Both the position numbers and the translations under genes were made by a program. A stretch of 64,000 bases of DNA from Pisolithus tinctorius (taxonomy: Eukaryota; Basidiomycota; Agaricomycetes; Boletales; Pisolithaceae). The stretch lies in the NCBI GenBank assembly GCA_024663395.1, contig JANFAH010000018.1, positions 62,001-126,000 of the forward strand, in the 5' to 3' direction. A model generated the notes under the pieces. The model was given only the letters and a program-made list of their open reading frames with translations. It searched no databases and was not told where the DNA came from. Below, piece by piece: positions 10,599 through 21,310 of the stretch (within the stretch, counting starts at the first letter, position 1; each line of letters opens with the position of its first letter).

Positions 10599-12641
10599 TC
10601 AGCGACCATGGCACAAGTACTGACTCATCGATGGAATGGGCAACTTGCGCTTTGAATCTTCCTGTTTATGGGTGCTCTTGATAGTTGTTGGCACTGCCAA
10701 AGGTTCTGCTGGCTGGAGAGAATCAGGTGAATCGGTGTGGCAGCCTTTTGTCATAGGTTGCACAGCGCTTGAGGTGCTGCCCACAACCTGTGGCCAGGCG
10801 TTTGGTTGTTCCTTGCCAATGGCTGAAGCATATCCACCATTAAGGTTAACAATATTCAGCTGTTGTGATCCCACAGGCTTACCAAATGGCCAGCAGGTGT
10901 CGCCCTCAGCCGCTCGGGATCCAGCAATCCACTGCTGGGAGTCCAGCAATGCTACTGCCTCTGCGGCATCTTCATACACCATGCTTGTACACGTACCATC
11001 ATTTCCATTTGACAGCAATGTTGATGGTATTTGTTGGTGATTGGATTCATCGTCCGAATCAGACCCTACAACTTTGTTCCCCATTAGATAATATTGCCGG
11101 ACATTTAAGTTCTGGATGCATTCCTTCACACCTGTTTGCTGTCACTGCTTCCTCCTACCCCGCATCATTCTATCCATTGTCCTTTCTCCTTCTGAGTGGT
11201 CTGGGGTCCCATCCAAATCCTGCGTTGCACCCATCCTCACTCCACCTCTGTCAGCCACTGCCACCAGCATTCGGAGGGACCCTCCGGCATCTCACCACTT
11301 CTTGAAGCTGAATATATTGTTGGGATGCCGCTCTTTTTGCTCTTGCCACCATTCCAAGATTGCTGTCAACTCGTCCTGGGTAAGTCGGCTCGGCTCTTTG
11401 AAGGGAACCTCAGGTGGCAGAAACTGTGGTGCAATATAAAGCGCAGTGTTGGTCATTATTGCACTCCATGGAACAGTCACCTGTGAATTCCCACAGGCCT
11501 TCCCTGTAATGCATGTCAATGAACAGTATTTCTCCTATTGTTGTACATATGATAGTGAAATGTCACAAATGTCCGCATGATATCCTTCAACTTTGGTGCC
11601 CACATATCCAATATGTTTGGGATGTATGGCATGCCATTGTTGCTGACTGGCAGGACAGTTTTAGGTTTCCCGTTTCTCTTTCTCGGCTGTGACTGTGGAG
11701 CAGCATCTTCGTCTGGTGACTCAGCATTGGTGCCGCCATTTCCAAATGCCATTCATGTGTACTTTACAAATTTATCCCAGCACTCATCCAAATCCTCAAA
11801 TAATTTGCTGTTACCCAATTCATCATTGAAATCATGTCTGGAAGAGTTGGTCAAAATCTGGTGGTACTTATCTGCACAAAGAACAAATGCCTCACGCTCC
11901 AACTATCACCTCTCCATTGGCATCTTCCCATGCCACCATCACTACCACCCTGGCACCACAACACTTCCACATTTCCTTAGCAAATTCCTCGGCATATTTA
12001 CAGCCTTTCTTCTCTGTGGCTCTGTTTCTCATGAGTGACAGGCAGCATTTCCAAATGGTATGTACTCTGACTGAACATCCCGAGGTGGCTGCTGCTCATT
12101 CCATTCTATGGCCAATGCCTCTGCCTCTTGTATCTCCTCGGCAGTAAGGGACTTCATGACAGTGTCAATGGCCTTCTGATAAGACTTGATCGTTTCTGTG
12201 GATCCCTGCTTGATCCTGGCTTCTTCCAACACTTTGTTGATTGATTTCTTTTGATGGTGCATGGCCACCTTCCTCAGTGTCCAACTGCCACCATATTTGA
12301 TTAGAGCTCGTCGACTACAGCTCCAGCCGTGGTTGTACAACCAAGTCTGAATTGCCTGGAAATGGTAAGGACATGCCAGGTCATCAATGGCAAGCGTGGC
12401 ATACCTTCTTCTTCCAAACCCATTCATGTGTTTTCAGTGTTACATTCACATCAAGATTCTTTATCTTGTTTCTGAGGGTTAACATGATGGAGCTCCTCTT
12501 GTTTCAGTCAGCATTTTTCCATGACTCTAGCTCAGCCTCTAGAATCTCAATTTTGGCTGGCTGAAGACTGGTCCCCTTTTGTGGTGGGGAGGGTTCAGTG
12601 TCGTTGGAGAAAGACTCACTTTCATAGTCACTGGATGCCAT
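10599..12641 (-). CDS. Conserved Agaricomycete transposon-associated protein
   Basis: Multi-exon gene read leftward from ATG 12641 (MASSDYESESFSNDTEPSPP). A coiled-coil-like stretch (IEILEAELESWK) runs into a TGA near 12504-12506. Further blocks follow: 12427-12029, with WTLRKVAMHHQK, a KSLTAEEIQEAEALAIEW segment and PPRDVQ; 12030-11760, with MWKCCGARVV-like and VAWEDANGEVIVGA words and FNDELG; 11752-11516; and 11519-11292, with VTVPWSAI, EPSRLTQDELTAILEWW. The tail 11129-10599 is acidic and low-complexity. I recognise this as a widespread, uncharacterised family found in many copies in mushroom genomes, but know no biochemical role. At least one stop interrupts it. It is convergent with the 9.3-10.4 kb gene and divergent from the KDZ transposase. 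Confidence 0.6.
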
Positions 12642-13135
12642 TGAGGATGGAGGTGGTTGTGCACAAATTTTTTGGGGACAGCTAGTATGATGTCTGTTGA
12701 AGAGAATAGACTTTTCTGGCATTCTCCCATGTCAAGGAAGGTTACATTCCGGTGTCTAGTTCATTCTTGCATGCCAGTTGATCGGACAGTTTCCCAAGAT
12801 GGCTAAGGTTGTTAGTCAATCATGAGATTTCCATCCCTGAGCCATGTGCAAAGGCAGTGCCTCTCAGACTTCATGGATCTGAGATATTTGGTAATTGGGC
12901 AATGTGTATTGAGACACTGTGGATGGTATAGGCACTATGGGTATGATGTAGGACAAGGTGTTTTGCAAGTGCTCATTCATTTCATTGATCTCTGGGCAAT
13001 GTGCTGGTGCCAGCACTGAAATCATGTGCCAGATCCTAAGACAGCATGACCATAGTTGGTGGTCAGACCTTGCTAGCACGTGTCTGCTGCATGTATTTGT
13101 TGCAATCAAAACCCTTCTGCATTGCAACATTCATC

Positions 13136-16100
13136 ATGGGGAAGTCAAAGATTGCACCAGCAGGACCCACTACAAGAGTGACCCAGGTGACCTGGCAAAG
13201 AGTGAAAACCACCCGAGGATATAGGGATAAGATGGTAAAAGTAGCACCCAGAAAGCGGGTGCCAGGCCATGCAACTCAGCCTCCTGTGCAGCCTGGCTCG
13301 GTTATCCTGGATCACCCAGACTGCCTGTTGGATGATGTGGGTGTACAACTGCCTTGCAATAATGATGAATTGCCTGCAACACCTTCTAAACCTCAGAAAA
13401 GTCAGGTGTGTGGAATGCCACATTGCCCAACAAACCTGCAATGACAGTGTCACACAATTGTAGAATAGTTATCTGCAGCAGTGGTTGCCACACCAACAGC
13501 ATTATCTAGCCATCCTGTTGGACATGGAGGCCCCACCTGAGCCAAGGGATTGTATCCTGTGTGGAGCGGATGGCATTTTCTGGTGCACTGAGTGTGCCCA
13601 TTGGCTGGTCTTCTGCACCATGTGTTGCCAGGCAGAACACAAACACCGGCCATTCCACAGGGTGGAACAATGGAATGGAACATTCTTTGAGGAATCATCC
13701 CTGCAGCTGGTAAGCAGCTCAATCATGAGGGTCTTTCCTGTATTTACCATTCAGGCCGGTTTGGTACTGCATGTTGGGCATGGTGGGAAGCACTGCCCAG
13801 CCGGTGGTTGTTCAAATGATGAAGTCACAACTGAGGAGGAAGATGATTGGGAGGATGTGGATCAAGATGGTTGTCCACCGAATCTGCAGGCCCTGAAGAA
13901 CCGAAGCTGTCTAATTGTCGTGCACACCAATGGAATACACTACTGCAATGTGCAGTATTGTAGATGCCCTGGGGTGGACAATTCACATATACAGCTGATG
14001 CAGGCTGGGATGTTTCCTGCTACCACAAAGGCCACAAGGACTGCATTTACCTTCCAAGTACTTGATGACTTCATTTGGGACAATGTGGAATGTGGTACCT
14101 CAGCAATGAATTTCTACAGCAAACTTCACCACATAACCTCCAATGCTTTTCCTTATCTGGTGCCAGTGCATCCTATTTGTTGAATTGTCTCACTGCAACA
14201 TGACTCTTAGCTGGATAATAGGATAGGTACAGGGAACTGCTGAGAGTTGCTAGGATGTGGTGGCTCCTGAAACTACTGAAATGGCAGGGATCCCATATGA
14301 GTGCAGAGGATGCTGGCCCAGGGGAATTAGTGTTATTCTGTCCGGCATGTCCCCAACCCGGCATCAACATTTTGGAAGATGCAACAGACTATTCCCAGTG
14401 AGTGATACCATGAACACAGCTATCCATTTATACACTGTGTAATCCAGTTGGACACTGGCAAGAAGCTTGGTCATGGATGGGAATTTCAAGGCAGAGCATA
14501 TGCATCCAAAGGACACTGGCAGTGAAGCCTGGTTGATGGATGGCAAGGGGTACATGGTCGCATCACAGCCATACAAGGAATATTTGAGTGGCACTAAAAA
14601 TGTGGTTGAGGTGAGTGATGTGTAGGAATGTATTACCCAATGCACTGATCACACTGCAAGATCTCGGATTGCAGCAATCATCGGGCAGTTAATCAAGCAA
14701 ATGCCAACCGGCAGCAGCTTGCATCTACAGGAATAGGTGGATGTGCCTGTGCGCAGCATGGCTGTTTTGTGCTGCATGCAATGGTCAACTTTCAGAAGGG
14801 CGAACAGTATGAATAATCTTATAACAATATATGCCAATATTGACATCAGCATCACAGGCAGGTTAACATGGACTATGCACTTGTGCATGCCATCAGGCAT
14901 GGCACAGTCCCTGGCCAGCAAGTGATACATGTCTATGATATTAACTGCCAGTATAGCAAAGGTTTAGAACGACAGCTACATGCCAATGCCTATATATCCA
15001 TGCCAGATGGCATGCAGATCTGCCCTGGCATTGGGTTGTGGCATGTTCATGGCCACCGCACAGAATGCTTTGCACAATATGCTCCCAATTTCATTGTGGG
15101 TGCTGGCCGGGTGGATGGGGAGATCATGGAAACCTTGTGGTCCTCCCTGAATATCATTTCCCCATCTGCTAGAGGCATGGCTACTCCCCATCAGCAGGAG
15201 GTACTTGATTTCCAAATGAATGATAGCAATTTCCTGAAAATGGACAGAATGCATAAGTCTAGTGCTTCTATCAGACATGTTTGCATGACTAACAGGCTAC
15301 AGCAATAAGACTCAAGCAGAAACTCAAGGTTGCTGAGGAATCCTATTTAGTGGTGGAAGGCAGGTTTGCTGATTTGAATGGTAATGTCCCACCGGCAATC
15401 AGCCAATCATGGGGGGAAGAGGTGGCAGCGGCAATGGAAAACAGGCTGTCAAGGCCACAGGCCATGGATATATATGAGGTCAGGCTGCAGAAAGGTGGGT
15501 ATTGAAGGTTATCCTGGACAGCATTTGTGCTGAGTGGTATTGAAGCTCCCTCTGCAAAGGCAATTGAGATAGATTTACTGGCCATCCCCCAGGCAGGGCA
15601 TTCCCAGGGAGTGGTGACCTGGATTGCCAAGGCACTGAAGATTGAGGAAGCACAAATCCAGCTTGCAGTGGCCTGCCGGCAAATCACCTCAAGAGCAACA
15701 GAAGCTCAAAATCTCAGCATTGCACGTCGCTGTGATCATCTCCAGTCCCATATCCACAGCATTTTTGACACTGCCAAAAAACTATTTGGGGACAGATTCG
15801 AGGATGCCGAGCTGTGCCAGTCATCTCACCCGCATGATCCAGAAACCATCGCATTGCCACTGCCATCCAATATTGGCAAAGATCATTTTGAACAATCTGG
15901 CCTGGGGTATGTGACACTATTGGAGCTGCAACTGCGGCAAGGACAGGCCAATGATTGTCTTCATGAACTGCAGCTTATGCTTGCAGAGAAGGCGGTCATC
16001 TTTCGAACCGACATTCGCCATGGAAGTAATTACCACATGGCCACATGTGCCTGGGGAAGGGTGGCCAATGCTGATGCAGCCATGCAATGTCATGCCACTG

Positions 16101-16588
16101 TGTACCACTGGTGCTGCATTCAAATGGGCAGGTTAGGGGCTGGGCCAGATATCCTGGAGTGATACAAAGAGTTGAATGACTCCAACCTAACTATCAGCAT
16201 GGCAGTATCTGACCTAAATGCCAGAGGTCACAGAGACGATACCCTACCTTGGATCTGGACCATGGATGTACCAAGGGACACGGCCGCTAATGATTGGATG
16301 TCAGAATGTGAGAGGAGCAATCACATGGCAGCAGCATCTGAGATTTACTTATCATTTTCTCTAGTTTACAGGGTCAATTGGCTCTGGATGAGAGCACTGT
16401 GGGATAGGTGGAAGGAGGAGGTTCAGCTGTTGAAATGCGAGCAGGAGTGGACTAAAAACCTTTTTGAAAACAAGGTAAGATTTTGGACTGGCAGAAAGGC
16501 TGCCACATTGGCAAAGGGACAGGCCAGGCCGGCATGCTATGCTGCACGCCAATGCCAGATGTATGGCAGATTAGTGTGTCTTCTGTGA
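13136..16588 (+). CDS. KDZ transposase with CxC2 cysteine cluster
   Basis: Starts at MGKSKIAPAGPTTRV (13136). The second exon holds the CxC2-type cluster DCILCGADGIFWCTECA and FCTMCCQAEHKHRPFHRVE (about 13540-13670). After an intron (GTAAGC..CAG, about 13710-13754) comes HYCNVQYCRCPG. The KDZ core follows: DRYRELLRVARMW, GELVLFCPACPQPGIN, MDGNFKAEHM (first acidic residue, about 14475), GCACAQHGCF, VIHVYDINCQYSKGL (second Asp, about 14935), GLWHVHGHRTECFAQY, then GAGRVDGEIMETLWSSLN with ISPSARGMATPHQQEVLD. The C-terminal KDZ domain runs from about 15530 to 16588 (LRQGQANDCLHELQLML, YRVNWLWMRALWDRW). A TGA at 16160-16162 sits where Arg is expected (CGA to TGA), and several frame changes in 14180-14870 may be introns or decay. 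It would act as the nuclear cut-and-paste enzyme of this element; activity today is doubtful. Confidence 0.92.
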
Positions 16589-16815
16589 ACCATTTCCATG
16601 TAGAGACCGCTAGCTCTCTGCAATGAAATCATTTTTGAGGTCTCCCAAATGATGCTGGGATTATCGATCATATATTAGTTGGTGTAGTTGAATGCGAGGC
16701 TAGCATTTGCTGATGATTACTGCATCGATGGCAAATGAATGCCAACAAGCAAAGCCATGGGAAAGTTGGCCAACACTTGGGTAGTATGACATTGCTTCTT
16801 TCATGCCAGTAAGTC

Positions 16816-17599
16816 ATGTCCTCAACATTCACTGTGGCCGACCTCTCCATGGCCATGCAGTACATGGGAATAAGGTTTTGTTGCCTTGTTGCTGCCATGA
16901 AGAAGCCGGATTGGTCTGAATACCAGCACACCAGTTGGTATCAATATTTCCTGGCAGAAGTGGTAAGCCATTGTTCCTCTGTTGGTGCCATGTTTGATAG
17001 TGGTACAGGGTACAATGGAGCATCTGATGGGCACAGCATCTCGCCATCCCATCACACTTATTGTGCCGCTCACAGCTGAGCGGCTGTTAATGTATCTCAA
17101 CAATGGCGAATGGAGTCCCTGTGACATTTTAGCTTTTATCAAAAGCTTGAATCCCCATGTCACAAGGATTAAGGAGTGCCATGTCAAACTGGCCACTATC
17201 ATGGCCCATGCATGGTGGCAGAAAGACAGTGGCAAGGTGGAATTGGGATATGAGAGGAGACCACTAAGGGACATAATTGCCAAAGCTGCAGAATTTTTTG
17301 CAGGAGTATCGGTAAGTGGTGGCACTATTTCGCCTGCTTTCAATTCACCCCTGTGGTATCAGAATGGTGGCATTTCACTACCACTGCTTATTAATTTGCA
17401 TCCATCGCCCACTGCTGAATGTGCTGCACTACATGCCATGTGCACAGAAGGCTTGAAGGATATCGATCAGGAGTTATCATATCTTTCCAAGTTAATCTTA
17501 CATTCACAGGAGCGGATGTCATCACTGGAAGCCATTACCCGATCTAAACTTGTGTTACAGGTTGCATGGGTGGAGTCAGTGTCAAAGGTGCGGGAATGA
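16816..17599 (+). CDS. Hypothetical protein downstream of KDZ transposase
   Basis: Two overlapping blocks in different frames. 16816-16970 reads MSSTFTVADLSMAMQYMG and ends at a GTAAGC donor near 16965; 16982-17599 contains PLTAERLLMYLNNGEW, IKECHVKLATIMAHAWW and a C-terminal coiled-coil-like part. A likely exon junction lies near 16965-17050. I do not recognise the family. It is same-strand between the KDZ and TET/JBP genes, so it may be cargo or a late exon of a TE gene. No in-frame stop is visible in the long block. Confidence 0.45.
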
Positions 17600-17661
17600 A
17601 TATACAGCAAGTGTACATATTATCAACCATCTATAATGAGTTTCCTTTGAGGCTGGTAGCT

Positions 17662-18059
17662 TTACTGTATTAGAATCAATGCCAGAAAATGTATAGGGGC
17701 ATTCCCATGATCAATGGGTCTTTTGTGTACTCGACTCCCTGTGGCCCCAATCATGTCAGTGTCATTTTGGGGCTGGCAGTCTATAAAGCCATCCACCAGG
17801 TTTACAGTGACATATCCATGATGTGCCAGTGCCATTGAACCATCTCCAGCTCGGTGCTCAACAACTGCCCATTCAATGATGCCACTGGTGAAACAGGCTG
17901 GTAATCTGGACATTGATTCATGTTGCCAGCAGTATCAGAAATGTGCAACCCCCAATTGGAACATGTGGAAGGGGCTAATATCTTCAGTAATGTATACTTC
18001 AGCAGCATCCTCAGCTGTTCAAGGTTTTGTTCCAGCCGGGCTGCATCCTGGAATGCCAA
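17662..18059 (-). CDS. Small possible ORF on the opposite strand
   Basis: Read from 18059 (MAFQDAARLEQNLEQLRMLL), overlapping a second frame (17913-17662) that continues with ACFTSGIIEWAVVEH and AHHGYVTVNLVDGF. The two could be one small gene with a shift near 17900. No family recognised, and coding is uncertain. Confidence 0.3.
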
Positions 18060-18147
18060 TGAGCCTGTAGTCCCATTGCGGCAGAGAGCTTTCTATGCCA
18101 CATTTAGTTCAATGTTGCTGCATTAGTCACTGCCACTGCCGTCAATA

Positions 18148-18477
18148 TTGGCCGCACAATTGCCGCAGCCAGGGGATCCGTGCTGCATGTGTTCCTTGTG
18201 TCTCAGGACAATATCCCGCTCAAGGCTGGTGGATTTCCCCAGCTTCCCAAACCTGATTGCAGCAGAAATGTCTGGTACCGCCTCATTTCCATCCAACTAT
18301 CTACTTTCTGACCAGCTTGTGGAGTACATGTGCTGCCGAGTTCTCCATGAGACACACCCTTGCACTACTGCTGTCCTGCCACAACCTCTGGAATTTGAGG
18401 TCCAGACAAGTATTGCGCTCAATCAAATGGCAGCAACACTGGCCCAGGCCTATCGCAATCCCCGTATGCCATTTTAA
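18148..18477 (+). other. Open frame upstream of the TET/JBP domain
   Basis: 109 codons open (LRTISRSRLVDFPSFPNL and others) just upstream of the dioxygenase. It may be the N-terminal exon of that gene or unrelated. It ends in two stops at 18475-18480. Confidence 0.3.
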
Positions 18478-18505
18478 TAGCGGTACCATGCATCCTGCTA
18501 ACATT

Positions 18506-19528
18506 TATTGCAGTTCCCTCTGGCATTGAATTAATAAGGCTGTTGGAAAGCCTATCGCCTCGAGAAACAGGTTTCAATATGAACTGAGAGGCCTGTATCC
18601 TTTCCACTCACCCACCATATCTGAGTGGTTATTTGGATGTTCCTGCAATCATTCTGGGTGAAGGGGATGCAATTGCTTTGTGGTATCTACCCAGTGCAAT
18701 GTCCCAATCAATGCAGGTAGGCATTGTGATGCATCCTGCTGTCCTCAGTTCACAACCCTACCAAGGACCAGATGGTGGGAGCTATTCCCCCACTTTCCAA
18801 TATGTTGACTCGAAGCATATCTGATGGTTCCTGGCAAACATCACCCGATTACTTTGGGGTGGATCACCGTTTGCCAGCTGGCTGCTTAGAGCTTTCCCTG
18901 GCCTGGCATCAACTTGGTCATGCCATGTGCATCATCCTAGTGCTTTATTGCAAAATACTTATTTCTAATGTTGTAGACTTGGGCACACCAGCCTTCTGTA
19001 TCTGCAGACCTTGCAGCTCCCGCTGCTTGGCAATGGATCCAAGCAGTCTGAACACCATTGGCAATTCTCTCTGCTTCACTCTCAATTATGCACCCATCCT
19101 TGTACAATGCCAGTCACCAAGCCATGCAGCAGCTGTCTGAGTGGTCTGCCACGAATGATCCCAAAATGGCGGCAGCACTCCGACACTGGCCAACCATTTA
19201 TACCAACATCTCCATGATTGCTAACCGGTCTGCTCCCCTCCATCGTGACCTGCAATCCCATGCCGACTGGTATGACATGCTCGTTAGTGTCAGCAATTAT
19301 TCCGAATGTGTTCTGGACATTCCCTCTCTTGGTCTTCAATTTGATTACTGGCCTGGCACTGTTGTAGCCTTTTCTGGCCGGCTTTTGCGGCATGGTGTGA
19401 ATGATGTGAGTGGCAACTGTTGCTCACTGGCATTCTACATGCGGGACAATATTCACAACTGGCTTGGAGTCCCTCGAAGTGATTGGATGCGTGTTCCGTT
19501 GGTGTCACAGGCTCTTGCCGGCATGTAA
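18506..19528 (+). pseudogene. TET/JBP-family 2-oxoglutarate dioxygenase (5-methylcytosine oxidase type), probably decayed
   Basis: TET/JBP enzymes are Fe(II)/2-oxoglutarate dioxygenases that oxidise methylated pyrimidines in DNA. Blocks seen: IELIRLLESLSPRETGFNMN, then GYLDVPAIILGEGDAIALWY (18620-18680), the fungal-family N-terminal motif; an intron after SMQ (about 18718-18765); IPPLSNMLTRSISDGSW and ELSLAWHQLGHAM; a second intron; then the core 19058-19528 with IMHPSLYNA, SAPLHRDLQSHADWYDML (the HxD iron ligands), PSLGLQFDYWPGTVVAFSG, LLRHGVND (the distal iron His) and AFYMRDNIH (Arg that could hold 2-oxoglutarate). In-frame TGAs at 18585-18587 and 19049-19051 stand where the family has coding residues, both consistent with CGA to TGA. 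The core domain itself is open to its stop. It lies 2 kb downstream of the KDZ transposase on the same strand. Confidence 0.85.
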
Positions 19529-19679
19529 ATCACCCATGGCATCTTGTGTTGTATTGTATTGGTCATTATTTAATGCCCTGGGTGTCCAGTATTGATTGGC
19601 ACAATCCCGGTTTGAATGAAATCTATGACATAAATACAACATTACTAGCCACCCTTCTGTGATCTTATGAAGTATAGGT

Positions 19680-20960
19680 TATGATCTTATACTGGTGGTA
19701 AGATATGCAGTATACCAACAATTTGTGCTATGCTTTATGTCCATACCTATAGTACCCTAGTTATGTGCTGCTGTATACAGAACTATCCATGCTGGATGCC
19801 AAGCACTGACATGAATCCTACTCAATCCCAATGTGTGCTGCTGTATGTTGGGCCAATGCCACCAGCTGCCGCAAACTGCTGGTTTATTCCTCTGCATCTA
19901 ACCATGTGCTGCTGTACGCAGAACCATCCATGCCACATATGCAGCTTTGATGTGGATTATAAGCCAATCAGGTGTTTGCTACTGTATGCCGTCCCTATGC
20001 TGCCAGCTGCCACACATCCCTGTAAAGTCTAGCCAACTTGACCACATTGCCAGAGGTTGCTGAGCAATCCCTGCTGGCTGCTGTGACCCTCCAGAGACTT
20101 ATGGAGCAGGTGCCGCCACGTGCCGCAGTACATGTTGCCACAACTTCCCCATGAAATATGCTGCATGCTGCAGTGTGCCATAATGCGGAATGCCATATCT
20201 GCCAGCAGCTACTGCTTCTGAATACATGGTGCTGCATCCCAGTTTGTGATACTGAATACCAACCTTTTAAGCTATGCCAATTCTGGTAGTATCTGCAGGG
20301 GGTAGGCATGCTGGGTATGCTGGTAATATTTGCTCCTTGCTCTGGAGTGGCTGGCATGCCACAGTTTGCTTCAGAACATATGCCAAAAGCTTACCCCAGA
20401 GGGCCATTGCATGCTCCAAAGTGTTCTGAAATGCTATGGTATGCTCTGGCACATGTGCCACAGTTTGCTCTTCAATTTTCGCCAGAGTGTCTGCCATACC
20501 ACACCTTGGTTTGGAACATATGCCGCAGCTTATTCCAGAGGGCCATGGCCTGCTCTGGAGTTCTCTGGAATGCAATGGTATGCTCTGGCACATGTCCTGC
20601 AGTTTACTCCAGAATTTGCTCTGGAGTGGCTGGAATGCTGCAGCTTATCCCCGGACAGCCATGGCATGCTCCAGCACATGTGCCACAATTTACTCTGTAA
20701 TTTGCTCTGGAGTGGCTGGCATGCCACAGCTTACCCTGGAGGACAATGGCATGCTCCACCATTTGCTCCAAAGTGGCTGGCTTGCCACAGCTCACTTCAG
20801 AAGATATGCCACAGCTCACCCCAGAGGGCCATGGTATGCCCTGGAGTGCTCTGAAATCATACAACACTACACTGCTGAGCTATCCCGATGCATGCTGAGG
20901 TCTTGTGCCAACTTCCAGTGCTGATCTACATATGCTGCAGCATGCTGCTGGATAGGTGAC
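19680..20960. repeat. Right subterminal repeats of the KDZ element
   Basis: 19730-20020 holds degenerate repeats of about 90-95 bp around TGTGCTGCTGTA and CCATCCATGC. 20310-20880 holds a denser array of short degenerate units around CTGGAGTGGCTGG, CATGCCACAG and GAGGGCCATGG. Long open frames in several phases (for example 20308-20924) are repeat artefacts. No gene supported. Confidence 0.65.
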
Positions 20961-21059
20961 ATCTCACACTAGGCTACTCCAGGTACTACAGGGACAATTT
21001 GATTGTGGCCTACTCATGTGTTATTTGATAATAGAAGCTGGGCTGGTCCATACAGCAGG

Positions 21060-21157
21060 GGGATGACTCAATGTAGGGCTTGACCTCCACTGGCCCATGG
21101 GACATGGCCAATTGTGAGCCTCCGCTGGCCCTGTCATATGGTACAATGTAGGTACAT
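21060..21157 (-). repeat. Right inverted arm of the KDZ element
   Basis: The complement reads ATGTACCTA, then GGGCCAGCGGAGG and CACAATTGG, in the order and spacing of 5589-5645. Similarity stops near ATGTACC on both sides, so this is taken as the approximate right end. Confidence 0.6.
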
Positions 21158-21310
21158 TATGTGGCAAGTTAGAAGCCAACAATGCTAGTACAACATTCAA
21201 TGCATCCTGAAATGAGCAGCCATGCACCAGTTACAGGAATAAACAATGACAAGGTTATAAGAGGGAAGCATTCAAACAATAAAGTAGGGGAAATGAAGGC
21301 AGTGTTGGGA

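Larger units (their letters stand above)
5589..21157. mobile_element. KDZ transposon with TET/JBP cargo (about 15.6 kb)
   Basis: Two diverged inverted arms bound the segment: 5589-5700 (ATGTACCTA .. GGCCAGCGGAGG .. CAATTGG) and the complement of 21060-21157, with the same words in the same order. Subterminal repeats follow on each side. Between them lie, in order: a cysteine-cluster gene (-), a hypothetical gene (+), a conserved transposon-associated gene (-), the KDZ transposase (+), a hypothetical gene (+) and a TET/JBP-like dioxygenase gene (+). A physical link between KDZ transposases and TET/JBP genes is known in basidiomycete genomes. The exact termini and target duplication could not be fixed by eye, so the ends are approximate. 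It is CpG-poor throughout. Confidence 0.75.

Noticed and set aside
20308..20924. Overlapping plus-strand frames of 130-174 codons
   Set aside because: Repeat artefacts from the right subterminal array of the KDZ element.
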